A stretch of 11,794 nucleotides of DNA, from positions 1 to 11,794 of the forward strand of contig JAITED010000180.1 in NCBI GenBank assembly GCA_031282235.1. Direction: 5' to 3'. The stretch comes from Propionibacteriaceae bacterium. GTDB lineage: Bacteria; Actinomycetota; Actinomycetes; Propionibacteriales; Propionibacteriaceae. A program made the translations under genes and the position numbers. Below, piece after piece: positions 1 through 6,905 of this stretch. Within the stretch, counting starts at the first letter, position 1. The number at the start of each line of letters is the position of its first letter. Under the pieces are notes generated by a model. It was not told the DNA's origin and made no database searches. It saw only the letters and a list, made by a program, of their open reading frames with translations.

Positions 1-184
1 CCACTAAAGCGATTCTCATTTAAGTCATTTTACTCGGCGGACAAGTCCAGAGCGCTTTTCGCACCGAAAGTAAAGCCTTTTGATAACCTGTTTCAGCTAA
101 AATGTGCGGTGCGGCGTTAGGAATACGCCGACGCTACGTGCTTAAACCGGCTTTGCAACGAACGTTTCTGTCGCCCTTGCGCCG

Positions 185-197
185 TAAGCTTAAACCC
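185..197 (+). promoter_or_regulatory. Possible leaderless -10 element of rarA
   Basis: A TANNNT-type hexamer (TAAGCT, 185-190) lies 7 nt upstream of the preferred rarA ATG at 198, and no Shine-Dalgarno sequence is visible before that ATG. Together these would fit transcription starting at the start codon, as in many actinobacterial leaderless mRNAs. The -35 region is weak, so this is only a suggestion. A second near-consensus hexamer, TAAAAT at 98-103, could instead give a leader of roughly 90 nt. No gene is visible in 1-197. Confidence 0.25.
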
Positions 198-1790
198 ATG
201 GGCGAGGATTTGTTTGGGGAACCACTGCCGGGCGGCACTGATGGCGGTTCCGGCTCCCTTGGGGCGGCGGCTTTGAGTGATGCGCCGCTGGCGGTGCGGA
301 TGCGCCCGCGCAGTGTGGATGAGATTGTGGGCCAGCAGCACCTGTTGGGGGCAGGGGCGCCGCTGAGAAGGCTAATTGCTGGCAATGCGCCGATGAGCGT
401 GTTCCTGTGGGGGCCGCCGGGGGTGGGGAAAACCACTATCGCGGCGGTGGTGTCACACAGCACCAACCGGCGGTTTGTGGAGTTGTCTGCGGTCACAGCC
501 GGGGTCAAAGAGGTACGAGACCAGATTGCGACTGCGCGGCGGATGCTGGCCAAAGGCCAATCCACGGTGTTGTTTATCGACGAGGTACACCGCTTCAACA
601 AAGCGCAACAGGATGTGCTGCTGCCAGCGGTTGAGAACCGGCTGATTACTCTCATCGCCGCCACCACCGAGAACCCGTCGTTCTCCGTCATCGCGCCGCT
701 GCTGTCCCGCTCGCTGCTGCTCACCTTGAAGCCACTCACCGATGCTGACCTGATTCAGTTGGTACGCCGCGCCCTCACCGATGAGCGCGGTTTACGCGGC
801 GAGTTCACCTTGGCTGATGATGCGCTAGCTGACCTGTTGCGCCTAGCGGGTGGTGATGCGCGCCGAGTGCTCACCTACCTAGAAGAAGCCGCCGCCTCCG
901 CTGCCGCTTTGGAGAGCAACGTCATTGATACTGCCGCTGTAGAGCGCGCGGTGGACAAAGCGGCGGTGCGCTATGACAAGGACGGTGACCAGCACTATGA
1001 CGTGATTAGCGCGTTCATTAAAAGTATGCGCGGCTCCGACGTGCAGGCCGCACTGCACTATCTGGCGCGGATGTTGGAAGCCGGGGAGGATCCACGTTTC
1101 GTTGCCCGTCGAATAGTCATTTTGGCCAGTGAGGACATCGGTATGGCAGCTCCCTCCGTGCTGCAGACTGCGGTGGCTGCCGCCCAAGCGGTACAACTTA
1201 TCGGGATGCCGGAGGCTCGTATCAACCTAGCCCACGCCGTAATCGCTGCCGCCACTGCTCCCAAATCAAACGCTGTAGTGGTGGCCGTAGACCACGCGAT
1301 TAAAGATGTGCAAGCCGGGCGTATCGGGCAAGTGCCACCCCACCTGCGCGACTCCCACTACCCCAGCGCGGCGCGCTACGGGCACGGTGTGGAGTATCGC
1401 TACGCCCACGATTTCCCCGCTGGGGTCGTGGAGCAGCAGTATCTCCCGGATGAACTGCAGGACGTGCGTTATTACGTACCCACCGACCACGGTAACGAAG
1501 CCGCCATCGCCGAGCGGTTGCGTATCATCGAATCGATACTGCACCCCGGTGCTGCCACTCCCCCTACTCCTACCACTCACCCTACTCCTGCCACCTCTAC
1601 CCCTCCCGCTACCTCTCTCCGCACCCCTACCTCTCCCACTACCCCTCCCACTCCCTCTACCCCTCCCACTCCCTCTATCCCTATCACCTCTGGCGTTGAA
1701 CAACTCCTAGACCAGCCCGGCGGCGAACCCGCTCAAGTTTCTGAGATGTCTGCATCTGGCGCTGACTCAGCTAGCGCCTCGCAGCAGTAG
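198..1790 (+). CDS. rarA: Replication-associated recombination protein A (RarA/MgsA), AAA+ ATPase
   Basis: RarA is a clamp-loader-like AAA+ ATPase that acts at stalled replication forks in the cytoplasm. The start chosen at 198 gives 530 aa beginning MGEDLFGE, the usual N-terminus of the family; an in-frame ATG at 102 would add 32 arginine-rich residues that the family lacks. Visible motifs are Walker A GPPGVGKT (72-79), Walker B LFIDE (125-129), sensor 1 around ATTENPSF (155-162), the arginine finger in LLSRS (R171), and sensor 2 in GGDARRVL (R222). The C-terminal oligomerisation domain (about 255-445) contains the SEDIGMA signature. The family normally ends near residue 450. Here about 80 residues of Pro/Thr/Ser-rich, probably disordered sequence follow, including an exact six-residue tandem repeat (TPPTPS twice). 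The last 58 bp overlap the 3' end of the convergent YihY gene. In many actinobacteria rarA follows aspS on the same strand; here it is inverted. Confidence 0.95.
   Translation: MGEDLFGEPLPGGTDGGSGSLGAAALSDAPLAVRMRPRSVDEIVGQQHLLGAGAPLRRLIAGNAPMSVFLWGPPGVGKTTIAAVVSHSTNRRFVELSAVTAGVKEVRDQIATARRMLAKGQSTVLFIDEVHRFNKAQQDVLLPAVENRLITLIAATTENPSFSVIAPLLSRSLLLTLKPLTDADLIQLVRRALTDERGLRGEFTLADDALADLLRLAGGDARRVLTYLEEAAASAAALESNVIDTAAVERAVDKAAVRYDKDGDQHYDVISAFIKSMRGSDVQAALHYLARMLEAGEDPRFVARRIVILASEDIGMAAPSVLQTAVAAAQAVQLIGMPEARINLAHAVIAAATAPKSNAVVVAVDHAIKDVQAGRIGQVPPHLRDSHYPSAARYGHGVEYRYAHDFPAGVVEQQYLPDELQDVRYYVPTDHGNEAAIAERLRIIESILHPGAATPPTPTTHPTPATSTPPATSLRTPTSPTTPPTPSTPPTPSIPITSGVEQLLDQPGGEPAQVSEMSASGADSASASQQ
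1558..1690 (+). repeat. Polypyrimidine low-complexity tract with an 18-bp tandem duplication
   Basis: The + strand here is almost entirely C, T and A, with only three G residues visible. It codes for the Pro/Thr/Ser-rich tail of RarA. It contains an exact 18-bp direct repeat (1641-1658 and 1659-1676), each copy coding for TPPTPS. Such a tract is prone to replication slippage and could vary in length between strains (inference). Confidence 0.8.
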
Positions 1791-2806
1791 CGTTGATACC
1801 AAGCATCCGGTTTGGCACCGTCCGCTAAGTAGCGCTGCCGCAGTTCCGCAGCGGCTTCCGCTAGCGACTCTTGGCGCTGTTCGCGGCGTATCTGCCCTCG
1901 GTCGTCGCGTACCGGCAGTAACAGTTGCCGTTCAGCTGGCAGTCCGTTCGCAAGCTCCCGCAGCCGTTCCAGCTGGGCGTCCACTTCGGCTCCGATGAGC
2001 GCTACGAAGTTGATGAGCCACATCGAGAACAGCGCCAATACGCCACCGGCTAGGGCACCGTACGTTTTGGTGTAGTTGGAGGTGCCGTCGAATACGTTGA
2101 GATACAACCCGAACCCCCAAAACACCACTATCACTGCCAGGATTGCTACCACTGCCCCCACCGATAGCAGGGCACGTCGCCGCCGTCTCACATTGGGGGT
2201 GATGTAATACAACGCCGCCAACACCGCGCTCACTAGCGAAATCGCTAGTGGAGTGCGCAGTGCCAACCAAGTTTTTGTGAGCGTGGAACCGATGTGTAAC
2301 GTCTCATCCAACCACTGCGTCACCGGGTCAGATAAAATCATCGCCGCCAACGCCATGACGATAGCCACAATCATGGATGCGGTGAGCAGTAGCTGCATCG
2401 CTTTAAGTTTCAAGAACGGTCGCCCCTCCACCACCCCGAACACGGTGTTCATGGCGCGCCCGAAAGCTGCCACGTATTTAGAAGCTGACCAGATGGCTAC
2501 CAACACTGCGAGCAGCAGCGTCCAAGTGGCTCCCGTACCCGTCAGGAATCCGCGCACCAGCCCCGCCAAAAACTGCGCCACCTCTTGTGAGACCACCGAG
2601 TCCAACAACTGCTCCAACGCCGGGACTAGCGTATCCGCGACCCCCAACAAACTGAGCAGTGAAACCACCGCCAACAGCAGTGGAAACGCCGAAAGAATCA
2701 TGTAATACGTAAGCGCCCCTGCTTGGTCAGACAGCGAATCGCGCCCCACACTAAACCAAACTGAGCGCATCAACAGCCGCGCCCGCTCTCCCCATTTCAC
2801 TCCCAT
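1733..2806 (-). CDS. YihY/virulence factor BrkB family membrane protein
   Basis: This is a 357-aa integral membrane protein of the YihY/BrkB (UPF0761) family, often misannotated as ribonuclease BN; its molecular role is unsettled. Family hallmarks are the N-terminal QAGALTYYMILSAFPLLL region (29-46) and the C-terminal NYTKTYGALAG ... LIGAEVDAQLER region (244-281). About six hydrophobic segments are visible, near 36-56, 95-115, 137-158, 184-203, 213-235 and 250-273. An arginine-rich loop (207-211) and a charged, probably helical cytoplasmic tail (about 285-357) are also present. The ATG start gives the normal family N-terminus; a GGAG lies about 12 nt upstream, rather far for a strong ribosome-binding site. 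The last codons overlap the 3' end of convergent rarA. The 91 bp upstream, to the antitoxin gene, hold only short inverted repeats and no convincing promoter. Confidence 0.9.
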   Translation of the reverse strand: MGVKWGERARLLMRSVWFSVGRDSLSDQAGALTYYMILSAFPLLLAVVSLLSLLGVADTLVPALEQLLDSVVSQEVAQFLAGLVRGFLTGTGATWTLLLAVLVAIWSASKYVAAFGRAMNTVFGVVEGRPFLKLKAMQLLLTASMIVAIVMALAAMILSDPVTQWLDETLHIGSTLTKTWLALRTPLAISLVSAVLAALYYITPNVRRRRRALLSVGAVVAILAVIVVFWGFGLYLNVFDGTSNYTKTYGALAGGVLALFSMWLINFVALIGAEVDAQLERLRELANGLPAERQLLLPVRDDRGQIRREQRQESLAEAAAELRQRYLADGAKPDAWYQRYCCEALAESAPDADISET

Positions 2807-2897
2807 ACCGGAAATCTACTCCGGAACCCCTAAAAACACTGTGGCTTTCCGGGGCGCGCACTGGCAAGCTGCGCTAAAGCGTCCCGGATTCCCCTGC

Positions 2898-3221
2898 TTA
2901 CGCTGGTTGCAACTCGCGCAACAGGTAGTCGTTCAACGCCTCTCTAGCAACGTCAGATGGCTTGCGTCCGCGTTGCTGCGCCAACGTATCCAGCATCGTT
3001 TTAGTTTGTTCTGGCAGCACTAAGTTCAAGACCGGAGAGCGTCTGCCCGGTGCGGTCAACGATGGCCTGCCCGCTTTGCGGGCTGCGGCGATGTAGTCCG
3101 CTAGGGTGTCCTCAAAAACATCATCTGCGGCAGATACGGTCGGGAAGTCCGCGGCCGTCATGGTTTCCAGCATCGCGCTGGCTTCTTCCGCGCTCATTCG
3201 CGGTGAGATTGTTTTCGTCAT
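2898..3221 (-). CDS. Ribbon-helix-helix antitoxin (BrnA-like), probable
   Basis: This 107-aa protein has an N-terminal acidic part (about 10-50) followed by a GRPSLTAPGRRSP linker (51-63) and a C-terminal ribbon-helix-helix fold. The fold has a beta strand around PVLNLVLP (63-70), helix A at 71-84 and helix B at 87-101. The GRPS linker ahead of a C-terminal RHH domain is typical of actinobacterial antitoxins paired with small BrnT-like toxins, and that is the order seen here: toxin first, antitoxin second, same strand. The likely role is to bind and neutralise the toxin through the N-terminal part and to repress the shared promoter as an RHH dimer; this is inferred from the family. Translation probably starts at ATG 3221, which has only a weak purine-rich ribosome-binding site; a second ATG at 3197 is possible. 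The 92-bp gap to the toxin gene is unusually long for such a pair. Confidence 0.7.
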   Translation of the reverse strand: MTKTISPRMSAEEASAMLETMTAADFPTVSAADDVFEDTLADYIAAARKAGRPSLTAPGRRSPVLNLVLPEQTKTMLDTLAQQRGRKPSDVAREALNDYLLRELQPA

Positions 3222-3313
3222 AATAGTTGCGTTTTCTTTAACCTGTCTTCTAATCTTTTATCTCTTGCGTCTAATTCGCTTTATTTCTTCGGGTTGGTTT
3301 CCGTAATTTTGTC
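3222..3313 (-). other. AT-rich gap between toxin and antitoxin genes
   Basis: These 92 bp are purine-rich and AT-rich on the coding strand, unlike the surrounding DNA. On the + strand two imperfect copies of a roughly 20-bp TCTAAT...TTTAT(C/T)TCTT motif lie in tandem at about 3250-3292. A tiny reading frame (3258-3317, minus strand) starts with a GTG overlapping the toxin stop codon and would code for 19 mostly polar and basic residues. There is no evidence that it is translated. Confidence 0.5.
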
Positions 3314-3556
3314 TCACCTGTTGCGCCTAACGTGTCTCTCGCCGGTTGGCATTGAGTGGATAGCTTTCTCACCCCCCTGATAAGGAACCGTAATCACCTC
3401 AAGTTCGATACCCCGGTTATCCATTCCGACGTAGAGCACTCCTGGCTTGCCGCGATTGGTTGTTATCGGGATGCCTGCCGATGTCATCACGACATACCAA
3501 GTGGCTCCACGGGGGACGCCATGTTTATCCGCTTCGCCCGAAAACCGCAACACCAC
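3314..3556 (-). CDS. BrnT-like / RelE-fold toxin, probable
   Basis: This is an 80-aa protein starting at GTG 3556; an in-frame stop lies ten codons upstream, with no other ATG/GTG/TTG start between. It resembles the small actinobacterial toxins related to BrnT: an N-terminal ADKHGVPR segment (9-16), then LYVGMDNRG (41-49), a beta strand with LEVITV (52-57) and the terminal AIHSMP motif (65-70). Members of this group are thought to be ribonuclease toxins with a RelE-like fold. Its activity here is inferred from that similarity and from the RHH antitoxin gene downstream. The start codon sits 6 nt from an excellent -10 box, so the message is probably leaderless. The module lies between aspS and the yihY gene, where many relatives have neither gene, so it may have been acquired. 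Confidence 0.65.
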   Translation of the reverse strand: MVLRFSGEADKHGVPRGATWYVVMTSAGIPITTNRGKPGVLYVGMDNRGIELEVITVPYQGGEKAIHSMPTGERHVRRNR

Positions 3557-3558
3557 AC

Positions 3559-3583
3559 CACAATTGTATGTGATAAAATTGTG
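3559..3583. promoter_or_regulatory. Candidate operator: 7-bp inverted repeat within the TA promoter
   Basis: CACAATT (3559-3565) and AATTGTG (3577-3583) form an exact 7-bp inverted repeat with an 11-bp centre. One arm covers part of the -10 box and the other lies just inside the -35 box. This is where an autoregulating RHH antitoxin would be expected to bind; the assignment is inference. Confidence 0.55.
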
Positions 3584-3590
3584 ATGTCAA
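3563..3590 (-). promoter_or_regulatory. Near-consensus sigma-70-type promoter of the toxin-antitoxin operon
   Basis: Read on the minus strand, TTGACA (3590-3585) is an exact -35 consensus, the spacer is 16 nt, and TACAAT (3568-3563) is a one-mismatch -10 box. The expected transcription start, about 7 nt downstream, falls on the GTG start codon at 3556. That predicts a leaderless toxin mRNA. Confidence 0.7.
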
Positions 3591-3674
3591 GCTACTTCGC
3601 CTATAGCGCAGGTAACGCATTGGATGTCTCACCCCATACCACTGCGAACGGGCGATATGGCCGGAGAACTTACC

Positions 3675-5459
3675 TTAAGCTGCTGGTTTGGGGGCGGGCT
3701 TGAAGTCTACGCCGGCTTCTTTGCGTTGTTGGGGGGTGATTTCGGCGGGGGCTCCGGTGAGTGGGTCGTAGCCTTGACCAACTTTGGGGAAAGCGATTAC
3801 GTCGCGGATGGAGGGGCTGCCGGTGAGCAGGCCCACGATGCGATCCCAGCCGAAAGCGATACCGCCGTGGGGCGGGGCGCCGTATTGGAAAGCGTCGAGC
3901 AGGAACCCGAACTTTTCTTGCGCGGCTTCCGGTGAGAGTCCCATCACCTTGAAAACCCGCTCTTGTACGTCGCGGCGGTGGATACGGATGGAGCCGCCGC
4001 CAATCTCGTTGCCGTTGCACACGCAGTCGTAGGCGTAGGCCAACGCGGAAGCGGGGTCGGTGTCGAACGTATCAAGATGCTCCGGTTTCGGGGAGGTGAA
4101 AGCGTGATGTACCGCTGTCCAAGCACCAGCGCCGACAGCCACGTCACCCTCGGCGGCCGCTTCGGAAGCGGGCTTGAACAGGGGCGCGTCCACCACCCAG
4201 AGGAAACTCCAAGCGTCGTGGTCGATAAGCCCGCAGCGTTCCCCAATCTCTAGGCGCGCGGCCCCCAACAGCCGCTGAGAAGCGGATTTCTCCCCGGCGG
4301 CGAAGAATATCGCATCGCCAGGTTGCGCCCCAGCGGCGGCAGCCAGCCCGGCGCGCTCCGTATCGGAGAGGTTTTTAGCCACCGGACCGCCCAGTTCGCC
4401 GCTCTCGTCAATGGTGACATACGCCAACCCTTTCGCGCCGCGCTGCTTCGCCCACTCCTGCCAAGCATCAAACTGCCGTCTGGGCAGGCTCGCTCCACCG
4501 GGCATCACCACTGCGCCGACGTATGGGGCTTGGAACACCCTAAACGGCGTATCTTTGAAAAACTCTGTCAGCTCACTCAGCTCCAAATCGAAACGCAAAT
4601 CTGGCTTGTCAGAACCGTATCGCTGCATCGCGTCCGCGAAAGTTATCCGTGGCAAGGGCAGGCTCACTTCTACCCCGATGAGCGCCCACAGCGCCGCCAC
4701 GATAGCTTCGCCCAGTTCAATCACGTCATCTTGGTCTACGAAACTCATCTCCACGTCGAGCTGGGTGAACTCTGGTTGCCGGTCGGCGCGGAAGTCCTCA
4801 TCGCGGTAGCAGCGCGCAATCTGGTAATAGCGCTCCATACCAGCCACCATCAACAACTGCTTGAACAACTGCGGGCTTTGCGGCAGCGCGTACCAGTTGC
4901 CGGGCGAGAGCCTAGCTGGCACCACGAAGTCCCGCGCCCCCTCCGGGGTGGAACGGGTCAGCGTCGGGGTTTCAATCTCCACGAAATCGCGCTCCCCCAG
5001 CACCATACGGGCGGCGGCGTTCACTTGAGAGCGCAACCGCAGATTACGCGCCTGCGATGCGCGGCGTAAATCGAGATAACGGTAACGGAAACGGGCTTCC
5101 TCCCCCACGTTTGCCCGCTCGTCAATGGGGAACGGCAACGCAGCAGACGGGTTCAGCACTTCAAGGCTGGTGGCCACCACTTCCACCTCGCCGGTAGCCA
5201 TGTTCGGGTTTACGGTGTCCGCAGAGCGCGCCTCCACACTGCCAGTCACCGCGATGCAGTACTCGTTGCGCAGTCTGTGGGCGCCGAGCGTCTCCACCAA
5301 AGTTTCGCGGAAAACCACCTGCACAATGCCGGTAGCGTCTCGTAAGTCAACGAACACCACACCGCCGTGGTCGCGTCGGGAATCCACCCAACCGGCGAGC
5401 GTCACCACCTCAGATACATCAGTTTTGGTCAGAGTTCCAGCAGCATGGGTGCGAATCAT
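3675..5459 (-). CDS. aspS: Aspartyl-tRNA synthetase, likely non-discriminating (Asp/Asn)
   Basis: This is a 594-aa class IIb synthetase that charges tRNA(Asp) with aspartate in the cytoplasm. The N-terminal OB-fold anticodon-binding domain (about 1-110) includes GWVDSRRDHGGVVFVDLRD. The catalytic core has ETPTLTRSTPEGARDF (163-178), the motif 2 region with FRADRQPEFTQLD (223-235) and motif 3 in GGIAFGWDR (532-540). The bacterial-type insertion (GAD) domain occupies about 290-430. Length is normal for bacterial AspRS. Histidine at position 31 and the absence of lysine near 81-83 match non-discriminating enzymes such as that of Pseudomonas aeruginosa, whereas E. coli AspRS has leucine and lysine there. 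Such enzymes also make Asp-tRNA(Asn), which GatCAB then amidates. ATG 5459 is preceded by a good Shine-Dalgarno (AAAGGA, 5-nt spacing). The gene follows hisS on the same strand after 120 bp. Confidence 0.97.
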   Translation of the reverse strand: MIRTHAAGTLTKTDVSEVVTLAGWVDSRRDHGGVVFVDLRDATGIVQVVFRETLVETLGAHRLRNEYCIAVTGSVEARSADTVNPNMATGEVEVVATSLEVLNPSAALPFPIDERANVGEEARFRYRYLDLRRASQARNLRLRSQVNAAARMVLGERDFVEIETPTLTRSTPEGARDFVVPARLSPGNWYALPQSPQLFKQLLMVAGMERYYQIARCYRDEDFRADRQPEFTQLDVEMSFVDQDDVIELGEAIVAALWALIGVEVSLPLPRITFADAMQRYGSDKPDLRFDLELSELTEFFKDTPFRVFQAPYVGAVVMPGGASLPRRQFDAWQEWAKQRGAKGLAYVTIDESGELGGPVAKNLSDTERAGLAAAAGAQPGDAIFFAAGEKSASQRLLGAARLEIGERCGLIDHDAWSFLWVVDAPLFKPASEAAAEGDVAVGAGAWTAVHHAFTSPKPEHLDTFDTDPASALAYAYDCVCNGNEIGGGSIRIHRRDVQERVFKVMGLSPEAAQEKFGFLLDAFQYGAPPHGGIAFGWDRIVGLLTGSPSIRDVIAFPKVGQGYDPLTGAPAEITPQQRKEAGVDFKPAPKPAA

Positions 5460-5507
5460 GGTTTTCCTTTCTCCCGCCCCGCATAGACAGTACGGCGCAA
5501 TTGACAG

Positions 5508-5516
5508 ATACTACCA
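5508..5516 (-). promoter_or_regulatory. Possible extended -10 promoter for aspS
   Basis: In the 120-bp hisS-aspS gap the minus strand has TGG followed by TAGTAT (5513-5508), matching an extended -10 (TGn plus TANNNT). No clear -35 accompanies it. A short inverted repeat (CCACT 5514-5518 / AGTGG 5529-5533) abuts it. aspS may have its own promoter as well as read-through from hisS. Confidence 0.25.
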
Positions 5517-5579
5517 CTCCCAGTGAAAAGTGGTTCGAAAATGGGAACTAAGCCCCCGCTCGTACCTTAAAAACACTAG

Positions 5580-6905
5580 TTATCCCCGCATTATAGTGGG
5601 TTTTAGGTCAGCTGGTGGGGGGAACCAGCACGTAGCGTCGGCATCCCACTGGGCGCCGGAGCGGATGTCTTTGATGCTGCCTTGCAAACCGCCGAACCAG
5701 ACGTATGGGATACCACGGCGGTCGGCTACTTTAATTTGCTTGCCGTAGGCGGCGGCGGTGGGCGAGACTTCGCAGGGGATGTTTCTAGCGCGCAGAGCGG
5801 CAGCTACGGCATCGGCTACGCTGCGGGTTTCTTCGGAATCTACGGCGACCAGCACGCAAGAGGGCACCGGGCGACTCGCCGTAAACACCCCTTTGGCGAG
5901 CAGCGGCGCTAACACCCGGGTGATACCAAAACTGATACCAACCCCCGGGTAGGTGTGTTTCCCATCGGAGGCGAGCGCATCGTAGCGACCCCCAGCAGAC
6001 ACCGTGCCCAAACTAGGATGACTAGGCAAATCAATCTCAAAAACGTTGCCGGTGTAGTAGTCGAGACCGCGAGCAATCTTGAGGTCGGCCACCACTTGCT
6101 GCGGAAAACGGGCTCGCAGCGCACTCAACAGCGTCGCCAACTCCTGCAGCCCAGTCTCCAACAACGCGTTGTCCACGCCGAGGGCGCGTACCGCAGCGAT
6201 AAACGAATCGTCAGCGCTCCGTATCGCAGCCAACTCCAAAATACGCTCCACCGCCGCAGCAGGGACACCCTGAGCGCTGAGCAGTTCGCCCACCACCGCT
6301 GGCCCCACCTTGTCGAGCTTGTCAACTATCTGGATGACCGCGAGCGGGTCAGCGACCCCCAACCCCTCATAGAAACCCTGCGCCAATTTACGGTTGTTGA
6401 CGTGCAACAACACCTCCGGAATGCCCAGTTCGGTGTGCAACCGCGCCAACGCCTCTAGCATCACCAACACCACTTCGGTGTCGTGATGGGTGGCCAACTC
6501 CCCCTGCCCCACGATGTCGATATCGGCCTGCCAGAACTCGCGGTAACGCCCCTCCTGCGGGCGCTCCCCCCGCCACGCCGGCTGGATTTGATAACGCCGG
6601 AAAGGGAAAACCAGATGCCCAGCGTTCTCCAGCACGTAGCGCGCAAACGGTACGGTGAGGTCAAAATGCAGCCCCAGCACGTCCGTATCACCCGCAGCGG
6701 CATGAATCCGGCGCACCACGTACACCTCTTTAGTGATTTCGCCTTTCCGCGTGAGCATCTCCAGCGTCTCTACGGCGCGGGTCTGGATGGAGGCGAAACC
6801 ATGCAGCTCAAACACTTCACGTAATACGTCCCCCACTCGCTGCTCCACTAGGCGCTGGGCGGGCAGATACTCCGGGAAACCCGACATGGGCGCTATTCGA
6901 GCCAT
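5580..6905 (-). CDS. hisS: Histidyl-tRNA synthetase
   Basis: This is a 441-aa class IIa synthetase that attaches histidine to tRNA(His). It opens with the family's SGFPEYLPAQR region (8-18). Motif 2 covers about 101-130 (RRYQIQPAWRGERPQEGRYR, then FWQADID). The histidine-specific signature RGLDYYTGNVFE lies at 279-290. Motif 3 is GVGISFGITR (321-330, arginine at 330). The C-terminal anticodon-binding domain spans about 348-428. Length is within the usual range. The ATG directly abuts the TAA of the upstream MBL-fold gene with no gap, so the two are surely co-transcribed and probably translationally coupled. hisS next to aspS is the common bacterial arrangement. Confidence 0.97.
   Translation of the reverse strand: MARIAPMSGFPEYLPAQRLVEQRVGDVLREVFELHGFASIQTRAVETLEMLTRKGEITKEVYVVRRIHAAAGDTDVLGLHFDLTVPFARYVLENAGHLVFPFRRYQIQPAWRGERPQEGRYREFWQADIDIVGQGELATHHDTEVVLVMLEALARLHTELGIPEVLLHVNNRKLAQGFYEGLGVADPLAVIQIVDKLDKVGPAVVGELLSAQGVPAAAVERILELAAIRSADDSFIAAVRALGVDNALLETGLQELATLLSALRARFPQQVVADLKIARGLDYYTGNVFEIDLPSHPSLGTVSAGGRYDALASDGKHTYPGVGISFGITRVLAPLLAKGVFTASRPVPSCVLVAVDSEETRSVADAVAAALRARNIPCEVSPTAAAYGKQIKVADRRGIPYVWFGGLQGSIKDIRSGAQWDADATCWFPPPADLKPTIMRG

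Noticed and set aside
102..197. N-terminal extension of RarA from ATG 102
   Set aside because: The extra 32 residues are basic and unlike the family, whereas ATG 198 gives the conserved DLFGE opening.
1266..1703. Gly/Arg/Ser-rich minus-strand frame opposite the rarA tail
   Set aside because: It is a compositional shadow of the polypyrimidine tract, with no start signal and no domain.
3591..3674. Possible gene or terminator between aspS and the TA promoter
   Set aside because: Only short imperfect inverted repeats are present; no U-run hairpin or credible reading frame is seen.
4323..5069. 248-codon plus-strand frame opposite aspS
   Set aside because: It lies wholly antisense to the well-supported aspS, with no recognisable domain or ribosome-binding site.
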